38,359 nt of DNA from positions 26,306 through 64,664 of the forward strand of contig JAJVIO010000044.1 of NCBI GenBank assembly GCA_022071975.1, in the 5' to 3' direction. Within the stretch, counting starts at the first letter, position 1. Each line of letters starts with the position of its first letter. This DNA is from Planctomycetota bacterium (lineage in GTDB: Bacteria; Planctomycetota; UBA8742; UBA2392). Shown here one piece after another: positions 22,124-30,508 of this stretch. The notes under the pieces are model-generated. The model saw only the letters and a list, made by a program, of their open reading frames with translations. It did no database searches and was not told the origin of the DNA. The position numbers were made by a program, and so were the translations under genes.

Positions 22124-23247
22124 TCTCGCGCCTGGACAAGCTGATCCTGCGTGACGTGCTGCTGCTTACGGTGGTGTGCGTGCTGGGCCTGACCTTCCTG
22201 TTCACGGCGCTCAGCCTGTACCAGATCGTCAACCGCTTCGAGGTCACGCCGCGTTTCAGCACGCTGATGTCGTTCGCGCCCTCGCTGTGGATCAGCCTGT
22301 TGCCCATGACCATGCCCATGAGCGCGCTGTTCGCCGCCACGCTGGTGTTCGGGCGCATGCGCGCCGAGCGCGAACTGCTGCTGCTCTCGGCCTCCGGCGT
22401 GTCGCCCTGGCGCCCGTTCGTGATGCTGCTGCCGATCGGGCTGATTACGGCCGCGGTGGCCTGGTTCGGCGTGTCGATCTACGGGCCGGAGGCATACGCC
22501 GAGCGCCACTCGCTGCAGCGCCTGGCGCTGGCGGATTTCATCGACCACCCGCCCCAGGGTGCACGCGAGCTGCGCTTCCCGGGCTCAGGCGGGCCGGCGC
22601 CCAGCATTGACATCAGCTACGGCGACGTCGAGCAAGGCCGCTTCACCGACCTCAAGATTCTGGTCTACAACGACCTCGGCCTGCTGGCTTCACTCACGGC
22701 GCGCAGCGCCAGCATCGGCTACCAGCGCCACAACGGCATGATGGTGCTGACCCGCTGCTACGAGCCGCGCCTGGTACAGTTCAACCCGGAAAGCGGCGCG
22801 CCGGCCGGCACGCCCATGGTGGCGGAAAAGATCAACGAGCTGCGCGTGCCCTTCAGCTTCGGAAGCGAGGATGAGCCGGACGCGCCCAAGGCCAAGCCCA
22901 CCAGCGCGCTGCTGGATGACATCACGCGCGACATTGAGCAGCGCACCGGACGTCACGGCGCCGCCGCCGAGCTGGTGCGACGCGTCAGCCTGGCCGCCGC
23001 GGGCCTGCTGCTGCCGCTGCTGGGGGCGCTGCTGTCGTCGCTGGTGAACCACCCCAACCGGCTGTTCGCGATCGGCGCGGGCGTAATCCCCTGCGCGCTG
23101 GGCTACTACCCGCTGATGACCGCCGCCACCAGCCTGAGCGAGAGTGGAACACTGCAGCCACTCACGGCCGCGCTGGTGGCGCCGGTCGCCACGGTTGCGG
23201 CAATCCTGGTGATCATCACAGGGCTGGTACGCGGCCGCTGGAGCTGA
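22120..23247 (+). CDS. lptF: LPS export permease, YjgP/YjgQ family (LptF-like)
   Basis: 375 residues. MISRLDKLILRDVLLLTVVCVLGLTFLF starts the first helix; three N-terminal helices, a periplasmic beta-jellyroll (about residues 130-280) and three C-terminal helices complete the permease fold. The segment RMRAERELLLLSASGVSPWR is the cytoplasmic coupling helix conserved in LptF/LptG. With LptB2 and LptG it draws lipopolysaccharide out of the inner membrane. The ATG overlaps the aroC stop (ATGA). Assigning F rather than G rests on order and on similarity to the second copy at 24350, so it is tentative. Confidence 0.88.
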   Translation: MISRLDKLILRDVLLLTVVCVLGLTFLFTALSLYQIVNRFEVTPRFSTLMSFAPSLWISLLPMTMPMSALFAATLVFGRMRAERELLLLSASGVSPWRPFVMLLPIGLITAAVAWFGVSIYGPEAYAERHSLQRLALADFIDHPPQGARELRFPGSGGPAPSIDISYGDVEQGRFTDLKILVYNDLGLLASLTARSASIGYQRHNGMMVLTRCYEPRLVQFNPESGAPAGTPMVAEKINELRVPFSFGSEDEPDAPKAKPTSALLDDITRDIEQRTGRHGAAAELVRRVSLAAAGLLLPLLGALLSSLVNHPNRLFAIGAGVIPCALGYYPLMTAATSLSESGTLQPLTAALVAPVATVAAILVIITGLVRGRWS

Positions 23248-23256
23248 CCCGCCGCC

Positions 23257-23388
23257 CGCAGTTCTTTGCGAGCTTCGCGTTCTTCGCGTCAACGGGCCAC
23301 GAAAGCACGAAAACACCAAAGGTACTGCCACAAAAACTACCTGCAGGGTTCGTGCGTAGTTGTTTTGTGCTTTAGTGTTTTTGTGGCC
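23257..23388. repeat. Intergenic inverted repeat, copy B (CACGAAA/TTTTGTG family)
   Basis: 23257-23288 is the CGCAGTTCTTTGCG...TTCGCG unit, 23295-23340 the GGCCACGAAAGCACG arm and 23348-23388 the opposed GTTCGTGCGTAG...GTGGCC arm. All three units match copy A at 15159-15385. The last two can fold into one stem. It sits between lptF and the convergent LPS kinase, where it may terminate both. Confidence 0.7.
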
Positions 23389-23424
23389 TGTCAGCAGCTG
23401 GAAACGTGTTCAAGCCGGCGCGTG

Positions 23425-24258
23425 CTAGCCTTCCCAGCGTGCGCCCTTTTTTCGCAGCAGACCCTGCATGCGGCGAGTGCTTCGTATGCGGGCCTGCAGG
23501 GCGCTGTCGCCGGGCGCGTAGTGCTCAAGCGCGGCATCCACCAGCCTCTCAAACCCCTCGGGCTCGACGAAGTTCTCCAGGAAGCGCCTTACATCGCGCG
23601 CGCGCTGCAGCACACCCGCACGGCGCTGCATCACGGTCTCAAGGTCTACCAGGCGCAGCTCATGCCGCGTGCCGGGCTCACCGGTCACAAGCAGGTTGCC
23701 CGCATGGTAATCACGGTGCTCGAACCCCGCGTCATGGATGCGCTTCAGCAGTCGCATCGCGTCGGCGAACAGCGCCTCGATTTCCGGCAGCGCTGGCGCC
23801 CGTTTGCCGGGTTGCAGGTGCTGCTTCAGCTGGCGCAGTGTTCGGCCGTTTTCGACGTAATGGCTGATGGTCCACACAGCGCGCGGCGCGCTGGGAAGGC
23901 TGACGCCGCCGTGGTCTTCAACCTCGCAGACCGGGATGCCGGCAGCGCGCAGGGCGCGCGACATGTTCACCGCGCGGCGGGCCGGGTTCCAGCCCACCAG
24001 GCGCGCCCAGCGCTTCTTCCAGTCGGCGCGGCAGTTGATGAACTTGAAGACCTTCAGCGCGCCCTGGTGCCGGATCACCGCCAGGCCCCCGCGGCGCGAG
24101 ACCTGCAGCACATCCAGAAAGTCGCAATGACCAAGCACCTGCTGGGCGGCCTGGTGCAGGTCGTCACCCTGCACCCGCTCGGGTGCGACTTCGCTGACGT
24201 CCTGCAGTGAGTAGGGCGGAAGCTCGGAAACGCCTGAAGTCATCTGGGCTCGGTGCAT
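23425..24258 (-). CDS. Kdo/WaaP-type lipopolysaccharide kinase family protein
   Basis: 277 residues with a compact eukaryotic-like kinase fold. Visible sites are the nucleotide lysine in GALKVFKF (K69), the catalytic loop HRDYHAGN (181-188; D183 and N188) and the metal aspartate in RLVDLE (D205). This matches the PF06293 group (KdkA, WaaP, InaA), which phosphorylates Kdo or heptose of the LPS core. The location between the two LPS-export permease genes supports that role. It is on the opposite strand to both. The start at 24258 is not supported by a clear ribosome site; an ATG at 24243 is also possible. Confidence 0.85.
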   Translation of the reverse strand: MHRAQMTSGVSELPPYSLQDVSEVAPERVQGDDLHQAAQQVLGHCDFLDVLQVSRRGGLAVIRHQGALKVFKFINCRADWKKRWARLVGWNPARRAVNMSRALRAAGIPVCEVEDHGGVSLPSAPRAVWTISHYVENGRTLRQLKQHLQPGKRAPALPEIEALFADAMRLLKRIHDAGFEHRDYHAGNLLVTGEPGTRHELRLVDLETVMQRRAGVLQRARDVRRFLENFVEPEGFERLVDAALEHYAPGDSALQARIRSTRRMQGLLRKKGARWEG

Positions 24259-24314
24259 GCACGGAAAACCGCCAGAAACGTTAAGCTAAATCGACGAATC
24301 CAACAATACACAGC

Positions 24315-24334
24315 TAGACTCCGGCCGCTAAACT
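24315..24334 (+). promoter_or_regulatory. Two -10-like boxes before lptG
   Basis: TAGACT (24315-24320) and TAAACT (24329-24334), each preceded by GC, lie 29 and 15 bases before the ATG in the divergent spacer with the LPS kinase gene. Weak call. Confidence 0.3.
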
Positions 24335-24349
24335 GGCTGCCTCAAGCCC

Positions 24350-25408
24350 ATGAAACGCTTCGACCGTTACTTCCTCGGCATCTTCATCCAGAGCCTGGTG
24401 CTGGTGCTGGCGCTGTTCACCACGGTGTTCCTGGTCGTGGACGTGCTGCTGAACCTCGACAAGATCCAGGACTTCCCGGACGTCGCCCAAGGAACCACGC
24501 TTTTTTACGCCTACAACCTGCCGCCCATCCTGTACCTGCTGTACCCGTTCATGGTGATTGCGGCCGGCATGTTCGCCGTGGCGCGCGTGATTCGTGCACG
24601 AGAACTGCTGCTGCTGGAAGCCGCGGGCGTGGGCCAGAAGCGGGCCCTGGCGGCGATCATGATCCCCGCCCTGCTGCTGGGGGCGGTAGGCCTTGGCCTG
24701 CGCCAGTGGGCGCTGCCCAGCCTGGCCGAGGCCGCACGCGAGTCGCCTTACGGCGCTTTCGAATACCGCAAGGGCAAGCGCATCAGCGTGCGCGACGACG
24801 AAGGCAACGTTTGGTTCGTGCGCAAGTACAACCTGGACGAGCGCACGGTTGAAGACGTGCGCATACTCAACGCGGCCGGCAACAAGGTGATCGTCGCCAA
24901 AGAGCTGCACTGGCTGGAAGACCGCGCAGGCTGGTGGTCGCCGGGCAAATCCAAGGTGTACGACCTGGCGGCGCTGACCGCGCCCGAAGGCGTCGAAAGC
25001 GGCGAGCCCGAGTACTTTGACGGGGCGCTGCCCTACGGCCGCGTGTACCCGGCCGACTTCGCCCGCCGCCGGCGCAGCTACAGCGACCGCACACTGGCGG
25101 AGTTATGGACCGACAGCAGCGCGGACCGCGAAGACCTGGACCTGCGTGTGGCCCTGTGGCACGAGCTGTGGCACCCGTTCGTGGGCTTCATTCTGCTGAG
25201 CTGCGGGGTGGGGCTGATCCTGTCGCGCGGCGGGATGAAGGCCTTCATGGCGGGCAGCCTGGCGATCGGCTGCGTGGTGCTGTACCAGATTCTGCAGTTC
25301 TGGTTCGAGACGCTGGCGCAGTCGGGCGCGCTCTCGCCGATGGTAGGCGCAAGCATCACGCCGGTGCTGTTCGGCATCTTCGCCGGCGTTGTCTTCTGGC
25401 GAACCTGA
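24350..25408 (+). CDS. lptG: LPS export permease, YjgP/YjgQ family (LptG-like)
   Basis: 352 residues with the same six-helix plus periplasmic-domain layout as the gene at 22120. MKRFDRYFLGIFIQSLVLVLALFTTVFLV opens it, VIRARELLLLEAAGVGQKRA is the coupling helix that meets LptB, and HPFVGFILLSCGVGLIL begins the C-terminal helices. It should pair with the LptF-like protein in the LptB2FG complex. It is separated from lptF by an inverted kinase gene and has its own promoter region. A strong hairpin follows the stop. Confidence 0.88.
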   Translation: MKRFDRYFLGIFIQSLVLVLALFTTVFLVVDVLLNLDKIQDFPDVAQGTTLFYAYNLPPILYLLYPFMVIAAGMFAVARVIRARELLLLEAAGVGQKRALAAIMIPALLLGAVGLGLRQWALPSLAEAARESPYGAFEYRKGKRISVRDDEGNVWFVRKYNLDERTVEDVRILNAAGNKVIVAKELHWLEDRAGWWSPGKSKVYDLAALTAPEGVESGEPEYFDGALPYGRVYPADFARRRRSYSDRTLAELWTDSSADREDLDLRVALWHELWHPFVGFILLSCGVGLILSRGGMKAFMAGSLAIGCVVLYQILQFWFETLAQSGALSPMVGASITPVLFGIFAGVVFWRT

Positions 25409-25432
25409 GCGCAGATGCACCGGCCAACGCAA

Positions 25433-25455
25433 AGCCCCCCGAAATTCGGGGGGCT
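25433..25455 (+). terminator. Hairpin terminator after lptG
   Basis: AGCCCCCCGAA (25433-25443) and TTCGGGGGGCT (25445-25455) are perfectly complementary. A CAAGCTTTGGTGTTT tail follows, with only short T runs. It could serve lptG. Confidence 0.65.
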
Positions 25456-25472
25456 CAAGCTTTGGTGTTTCG

Positions 25473-25515
25473 ATCCGCCTTCGCCAAGGCTTCGGCGGAT
25501 AGTCGCTGCGCGACT
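25473..25515 (-). terminator. Paired hairpins downstream of rpmH
   Basis: ATCCGCC/GGCGGAT (25473-25479, 25494-25500) and AGTCGC/GCGACT (25501-25506, 25510-25515), the latter touching the rpmH stop codon. A T-tract is absent. They may end rpmH transcription or be repeat remnants. Confidence 0.35.
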
Positions 25516-25756
25516 AGATCTTGCCGGCGCGTTTGCGCTTCTGGCGCAGGGCCTCGCGCTGCTTGCGGCGGTGTTCGTTCACTGAGCGCGGGGCGCCCTG
25601 CTTCTTGGTCTTGCCCTCGTCGCTCACAGTCAGCTTCTTGCGACCCTTGCGGCGGCGGCGCGCCAGCACCTGACGGCCGTCGGCGGTTTCCATGCGTGCG
25701 CGGAAACCGTGCGTGCGGTTGCGCTTGAGGTTGGACCTGCGGACTTTCTTCTTCAT
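25514..25756 (-). CDS. rpmH: Ribosomal protein bL34 with C-terminal extension
   Basis: 80 residues. The first 45 are bL34: [20 protein letters not shown] and then [15 protein letters not shown], the nearly invariant core that packs against 23S rRNA. About 34 additional basic residues ([20 protein letters not shown] and on) follow, whereas most bL34 proteins end at about 44-47. The gene is not beside rnpA, yidC or dnaA, its usual neighbours. It faces lptG tail to tail and has a palindromic repeat just upstream. Confidence 0.9.
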   Translation of the reverse strand: MKKKVRRSNLKRNRTHGFRARMETADGRQVLARRRRKGRKKLTVSDEGKTKKQGAPRSVNEHRRKQREALRQKRKRAGKI

Positions 25757-25777
25757 GGCTGTGCCTGTACCGGGGAG

Positions 25778-25852
25778 AGGGTCAGACCCCTTTTTCGCCC
25801 CAATGGTGTTTCCGTTCTATCCATCCCGGCCGCGAAAAAGGGGTCTGACCCT
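25778..25852. repeat. 21-bp perfect inverted repeat (GGGTCAGACCCC type)
   Basis: Arms 25778-25798 and 25832-25852 are exact complements separated by 33 bases; each arm also contains the small palindrome GGGTC-A-GACCC. It lies 22 bases upstream of rpmH and 94 bases before the Trm112-like gene, so both divergent leaders could carry the stem. It resembles REP/BIME elements. Confidence 0.75.
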
Positions 25853-25945
25853 TTGCGGTCGGGCGGGGAAAAGTAGAGGCAGGTACAAGGCGTGTCAAGA
25901 CCCAGTCTTGTGCAACTTTGGGCCGTTCCATAGCATGGCCCGGCC

Positions 25946-26158
25946 ATGAGCGACAACCCGAACACAACCGAAACACAGCTTGACCCGGAATTCCTGGCTA
26001 TGCTGGTCTGTCCCGAAAGCCACAAGCCCCTTGTGCTCAAGGGCAACCGCCTGCTGTGCAAGGAATCGCGCAAGGCCTACCGCATCGAAGACGGCATACC
26101 CATCCTGCTGATCGACGAAGCCGAGCGAATTACAGACGCCGAGCTGGCGGAACTGTAA
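25946..26158 (+). CDS. Trm112-family (YcaR/UPF0434) small protein
   Basis: 70 residues. LDPEFLAMLVCPESHKPLVL, then LLCKESRKAYRIEDGIPILLIDEA, is the Trm112/YcaR pattern: a core that in many members binds zinc through CxxC pairs. Here only one cysteine is left in each half (VCPES and LLCKES), so zinc binding is doubtful. Eukaryotic and archaeal Trm112 activate methyltransferases; the bacterial role is largely unknown. It lies upstream of ileS in the same direction, 106 bases apart. Confidence 0.82.
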   Translation: MSDNPNTTETQLDPEFLAMLVCPESHKPLVLKGNRLLCKESRKAYRIEDGIPILLIDEAERITDAELAEL

Positions 26159-26264
26159 TCGCATCGCCGCCCTCGGCAACCTCGTTGTAACCATCCACCA
26201 ACACCGCTAAACACGGGCCCATTGGTCGCATGCGTCCCATGCGTCCCGTGTAGTCGAGGAAACC

Positions 26265-29198
26265 ATGACAGAAGACGCCAAGGCCGCCAAAGAGCGCTAC
26301 AAGTCAACCGTGCAGCTGCCCCAGACCGACTTCCCCATGAAGGCCGGTCTGAACGAGCGCGAGCCCGCACTGCAGAAACAGTGGGCCGAAACCGACCTCT
26401 ACGGCCGCATCCGCGCCGCCCGCAAGGGGGCCAGGGCCTGGGTGCTGCACGACGGCCCGCCGTACGCCAACGGCGACGCCCACACCGGCACGGGCATGAA
26501 CAAGATCCTGAAAGACATGGTCGTGAAGCTGCGCACCATGCAGGGCTTTGACAGCCCCTATGTGCCGGGCTGGGACTGCCACGGCCTGCCGATCGAGCAC
26601 AACGTGCTGAAAGAGCTGGGCGGCAAAAAGCCCGAAGAAATGACCAGCGTGAAGCTGCGCGAGTTGTGCCTCGACTACGCCAACGGCTACGTCGACAAGC
26701 AGCGCGGGCAGTTCAAGACCACCGGCACGCTCGGGCGCTGGGAGAAGCCCTACCTGACCACCAGCCCGGTCTACGAAGCCAACGTGCTGCGCGTGTTCCG
26801 CGACCTGTACCACAAGGGCTACATCACCCGCGCCAAGCGCCCCGTGCACTGGAGCTGGGCGGCCCAAAGCGCGTTGGCCGAGGCCGAGCTCGAGTACGAG
26901 GACCGCACCGACCCCAGCATCTACGTGCTGATGCCCGCCACGGGGCCGGTCGCGGGCGTTGATAACGTCAGCCTGCTGATCTGGACCACCACGCCCTGGA
27001 CCATGCCGGCCAACCGCGCCATCGCCGTCGCCAAGGACGCCGAGTACGCGCTGCTTGAATACACACAGGCCGGCAAAACCGCGCGTATGGTTGTGGCCGA
27101 GGAGTTGCGCGAAGACATCGTTGCGCGCGCCAAGCTGGAGAACGTCAAGCTGCTCAAGCACCTCAAGGGCGCCGATCTCGCCGGCGTAAAATACTCGCAG
27201 CCCCTGTGGGGCTTCGAGTGCCCAGTGATGTTCGCCGACTACGTCACCCTGGGCGACGGCACCGGCCTGGTCCACACCGCGCCCGGCCACGGCAAAGAAG
27301 ACTTCGAGACCGGCAAGCGTGAGGGCATACCGGCCGTGTGCCCCGTCTCCCCCACCGGCCAGTACTACAGCGGCGACAGGCTGCGCGAAGAGCTTGAGCT
27401 GCCGAAGGACTTCAGCGACCCGCACGGCTGGTTCAGCTTCATCGAGGGCAAGCTGATCTGGAAGGTGAACGACGGCATCGTGGCCAAGCTGCGCGAGCAC
27501 GGCCTGCTGCTGCACAGCGAGCCCTACCCCCACAGCTACCCGCACTGCTGGCGCACGCACACGCCGGTGATCTTCCGCGTCACCGAGCAATGGTTCGTGA
27601 ACATCGACCACGTCGAGGAGGGCGAGTCGCGCACGCTGCGCCAGCGCATCCTGGACGAGATCAAGCAGGTGCAGTGGTTCCCGGCCTGGGGCGAAAAACG
27701 CATCAGCGCCATGGTCGAGAACCGGCCTGACTGGTGCATCTCGCGGCAGCGATTCTGGGGCATACCGATCCCGGCCTTCTACGACGTGGAGAGCGGCGAG
27801 ACCTGCATCGACACCGAAACCGTGGACCACGTGATCAGCCTGGTCACCCAGCATGGCAGCAACGTGTGGTACGACGACGCCAACTGGCCCGTCGAAAAGC
27901 TGCTGCCGGATGCCGTGCGCCCCGACAAGTTCAAAGGCCGCAAGCTGGCGAAGATGGACGACATCTTCGACGTGTGGTTTGAATCGGGCGCCTCGCACCG
28001 CGCGGTGATGCTGGCCGACGACGAGCTCAAGGACAAGTTCCCCGCGAACCTGTACCTGGAGGGCGACGACCAGCACCGCGGCTGGTTCCAGGTATCGCTG
28101 ATCCTGAGCGTCGCCACCCAGGGCAAGTCGCCGTTCAAACAGTGCCTGACCAGCGCCTTCGTGGTGGACGAAAAGGGCGAAAAGGGCAGCAAGAGCAAGG
28201 GCAACATCTGGGCCATCGACCAGGGCGTGCGCGACCTGGGCGCGGACCTGATCCGCCTGTATTTCGCCAGCGTGAACACGTCCGAGCCGATCCCGGTCAC
28301 CTACGACCTGATCCGCGGCGCCGGCGACAACTACCGCAAGCTGCGCAACACCTGGCGAACCCTGGTGGCGAACCTGTTCGACTTCACGCCGGGGCAGCAC
28401 GCCCTGGCGTACTCCGAGCTGCGGCCGCTGGACCAGTGGGTGCTCAGCCGCGCCGCCGCGCTGGTTGAAGAAGTCTCCGCCTGCTGGGAGCGCTACGAAT
28501 TCCACCACGCCATGCGCGCGCTGGTGCAGTTCTGCACGGTTGAGCTTTCGGCCCAGTACATCGACGTCAGCAAGGACGCCCTGTACTGCGAAGCCAAGGA
28601 AGGCCCCGCGCGGCGCCGCATCCAGACCGTGTACTGGCACGTGGCAACCCTGCTGGTGAAGCTGCTGGCGCCGGTCACGGTCCACACGGCCGAGGAGATG
28701 TGGCAGTACCTGCCGAAGCTTGAATCCGAGCCCGACAGCGTGCACCTGGCAAGCTGGCCGAAACCGGACGAGACCTTGCGTGCAAGGCCGGAGCTGGACA
28801 AGCGCTACAAGCTGCTGTTCCGCCTGAAGGCCGAGAGCGACCGGGTGCTGGACCGCCTGCGCAAAGAAAAGGTGATCGGCAAGGGTTACGACGCCAACGT
28901 CACGCTGGGCTGCAACGCGGCGCTGATGAGCGAACTCGCGCAGCACGGCACGCCGGAACAGTTGCAGGCCGAGCTGCCGGAGCTGCTGAACGTGAGCAAG
29001 CTGCTGCTGGACGCCCAGTCAGACCACGGCGCGCTGCAGGAGTTCGAGCCCGCCACGGACGTGCAGGGCCTGTGGGTGAAGGTGGTCGCCAGCGCCGAGC
29101 AGGCCTGCGTGCGCTGCTTCCGCCGCACCGGCGACGTAGGCAGCGTGAAGGAACACGCCTTCCTGTGCGCCCGGTGCGCGGAGGTGGTGGAGGGATAA
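26265..29198 (+). CDS. ileS: Isoleucyl-tRNA synthetase
   Basis: 977 residues, class Ia synthetase with editing domain and C-terminal zinc finger (CVRC...CARC). It charges tRNA-Ile and hydrolyses misactivated valine. GPPYANGDAHTGTGMNKILKD is the HIGH region, but the motif reads HTGT (73-76). The KMSKS loop reads KGSKS (640-644, in DEKGEKGSKSKGN). GWDCHGLPIE, WCISRQRFWGIPIP and the insert GDDQHRGWFQ are as expected for IleRS. GAGGAAACC precedes the ATG. There is no T-box leader. The frame is intact throughout, so this is not a decayed copy. Confidence 0.96.
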   Translation: MTEDAKAAKERYKSTVQLPQTDFPMKAGLNEREPALQKQWAETDLYGRIRAARKGARAWVLHDGPPYANGDAHTGTGMNKILKDMVVKLRTMQGFDSPYVPGWDCHGLPIEHNVLKELGGKKPEEMTSVKLRELCLDYANGYVDKQRGQFKTTGTLGRWEKPYLTTSPVYEANVLRVFRDLYHKGYITRAKRPVHWSWAAQSALAEAELEYEDRTDPSIYVLMPATGPVAGVDNVSLLIWTTTPWTMPANRAIAVAKDAEYALLEYTQAGKTARMVVAEELREDIVARAKLENVKLLKHLKGADLAGVKYSQPLWGFECPVMFADYVTLGDGTGLVHTAPGHGKEDFETGKREGIPAVCPVSPTGQYYSGDRLREELELPKDFSDPHGWFSFIEGKLIWKVNDGIVAKLREHGLLLHSEPYPHSYPHCWRTHTPVIFRVTEQWFVNIDHVEEGESRTLRQRILDEIKQVQWFPAWGEKRISAMVENRPDWCISRQRFWGIPIPAFYDVESGETCIDTETVDHVISLVTQHGSNVWYDDANWPVEKLLPDAVRPDKFKGRKLAKMDDIFDVWFESGASHRAVMLADDELKDKFPANLYLEGDDQHRGWFQVSLILSVATQGKSPFKQCLTSAFVVDEKGEKGSKSKGNIWAIDQGVRDLGADLIRLYFASVNTSEPIPVTYDLIRGAGDNYRKLRNTWRTLVANLFDFTPGQHALAYSELRPLDQWVLSRAAALVEEVSACWERYEFHHAMRALVQFCTVELSAQYIDVSKDALYCEAKEGPARRRIQTVYWHVATLLVKLLAPVTVHTAEEMWQYLPKLESEPDSVHLASWPKPDETLRARPELDKRYKLLFRLKAESDRVLDRLRKEKVIGKGYDANVTLGCNAALMSELAQHGTPEQLQAELPELLNVSKLLLDAQSDHGALQEFEPATDVQGLWVKVVASAEQACVRCFRRTGDVGSVKEHAFLCARCAEVVEG

Positions 29199-29202
29199 TG
29201 TG

Positions 29203-29577
29203 ATGAGTTCGTACGTATTCGAATGCCTGATGATCTGTCGCAACTTGACACTCGACATCAACGGACTCGGCTTCAGGGGCGTGAGCTCACTGTTCGCAGG
29301 GAGTGGCCCGCAGCTGTTCTTCTTTGCACGTGCGCGCGGACCGGAACCCCGAGAGGGGTTCCGGTTCGGCTTGACCATCACGCGATACGAGAACAAGGCG
29401 GCAGAAGACATCCACCGGGAAATCTACGTCTTGCCCAAGCGCGTGACACCGGAGCGCGGCATTCTTTTCCTTGCAGCCTGGGAACCGGATTCCGGCCTGC
29501 CACAGGGCGAGTATGTTGTTACCATGGTTCTTGAAACGGGCGAACAACTGACGAGCTCGTTCGAAGTCGAGGGTTGA
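29203..29577 (+). CDS. Hypothetical beta-rich protein downstream of ileS
   Basis: 124 residues from ATG 29203, eight bases after GGAGGG, which lies at the end of ileS. The frame is good and lacks a signal peptide. It alternates strands (VFECLMICRNLTLDING, LTITRYEN) and ends with GEYVVTMVLETGEQLTSSFEVE, a fold-level resemblance to DUF6941-like small proteins that I can only propose. The gap to ileS is four bases and the next gene follows within two, so all three are likely one operon. Confidence 0.55.
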   Translation: MSSYVFECLMICRNLTLDINGLGFRGVSSLFAGSGPQLFFFARARGPEPREGFRFGLTITRYENKAAEDIHREIYVLPKRVTPERGILFLAAWEPDSGLPQGEYVVTMVLETGEQLTSSFEVEG

Positions 29578-29579
29578 GT

Positions 29580-29771
29580 ATGGAGATCAAGCACGCAGGC
29601 GTAATCGTCGAACACAAAGACGGTTCCCTTGAGTTCGTGGCCGCCAATCGGCTCACTCCGGAAGACCCGCGCTTTCAGGAATTCACCTCGCGTGAGTGTG
29701 GGCATGACCCGCAAGTCGTCGATGAAGTCCTCAGTCGACAGGCAAAGCGCGCCAGGGGCGAAACCGCCTAG
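29580..29771 (+). CDS. Small hypothetical protein (63 residues)
   Basis: 63 residues from ATG 29580, two bases after the previous stop; a TTG at 29574 would add two residues. It is acidic/basic mixed, with a beta N-terminus (MEIKHAGVIVEHKDGSLEFV) and a helical tail (QVVDEVLSRQAKRARG). No family is recognised. The tight spacing suggests a coupled pair with the upstream gene. Confidence 0.5.
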   Translation: MEIKHAGVIVEHKDGSLEFVAANRLTPEDPRFQEFTSRECGHDPQVVDEVLSRQAKRARGETA

Positions 29772-29848
29772 CTTTTCCCCAAACCGCCTTGTTCTGGACT
29801 CTGCGCGCCGGTGGTGTATCTTTTCCGCTGTAGCGCTTGAGGACTCAC

Positions 29849-30508
29849 ATGGCTGAGAAGCCCAAAATCCGCGCCGTGATCCTGATTTCGGGCTCCGGCA
29901 CCACCATGGAAAACCTGCTGCAGCGCGCCGCCGAAGGCTCCTGCCACATGGAGTGCGTCGGCGTCGTCGCCAGCAAAGACGGCATTCCCGGCATCGCCCG
30001 CGCCCAGAAGTTCGGCGTGCCCGTGCAGGTCGTGAACCGCGCCGATTACCTCGACGCCCAGGCCTTCTCGCGCCAGGTGTTCAAGATGGTCAACGCCGTG
30101 CAGCCCGACGTCGTGCTGCTGGCCGGCTTCCTCAGCTACCTGCACCTGCCCGAGCGCTACAAGGGCAAGGTGCTCAACATCCACCCCAGCCTGCTGCCCA
30201 AGTTCGGCGGCAAGGGCATGTACGGCCTCAAGGTCCACCAGAAAGTCATCAAGGCCGGCGAGAAACAAACCGGCTGCACCGTCCATTACGTGGACGAAGT
30301 CTACGACCACGGCCCCATCATCCTGCAGCGCAAAGTGCCGGTGCAACCCGACGACACACCGGAAACCCTGCAGGAACGCGTGATGGAGGCCGAGCGCGAG
30401 GCGTACCCGGAGGCGGTGAACCTGTACGCCGAAAAGAGGCTGCTTCAAGTAGCCCAGTCGGTCCGCATCCTGCCCGTAAAGCCCGAAAAGGCCGGCGCCG
30501 GCAAGTAA
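29849..30508 (+). CDS. purN: Phosphoribosylglycinamide formyltransferase PurN
   Basis: 219 residues. VILISGSGTTMENLL is the phosphate-binding start, NIHPSLLPKFGGKGMYG carries the catalytic Asn/His and the folate loop, and GCTVHYVDEVYDHGPII carries the catalytic aspartate. The enzyme transfers a formyl group from 10-formyl-tetrahydrofolate to GAR in purine synthesis. GAGGACTC lies before the ATG. No other pur gene is in the window. A proline/lysine-rich tail (LPVKPEKAGAGK) is slightly longer than usual. Confidence 0.94.
   Translation: MAEKPKIRAVILISGSGTTMENLLQRAAEGSCHMECVGVVASKDGIPGIARAQKFGVPVQVVNRADYLDAQAFSRQVFKMVNAVQPDVVLLAGFLSYLHLPERYKGKVLNIHPSLLPKFGGKGMYGLKVHQKVIKAGEKQTGCTVHYVDEVYDHGPIILQRKVPVQPDDTPETLQERVMEAEREAYPEAVNLYAEKRLLQVAQSVRILPVKPEKAGAGK

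Noticed and set aside
26230..26250. Direct repeat ATGCGTCCC before ileS
   Set aside because: Only two 9-base copies; no T-box or other leader structure is seen, so it is not reported as a regulatory element.
26304..28946. 880-codon open frame on the minus strand
   Set aside because: Antisense shadow of ileS; the plus strand carries all IleRS motifs and the antisense product has no recognisable domain.
26265..29198. ileS as a pseudogene because of altered signature motifs
   Set aside because: The frame is complete with editing domain and zinc finger intact, and it is the only copy visible; variation is more likely lineage-specific.
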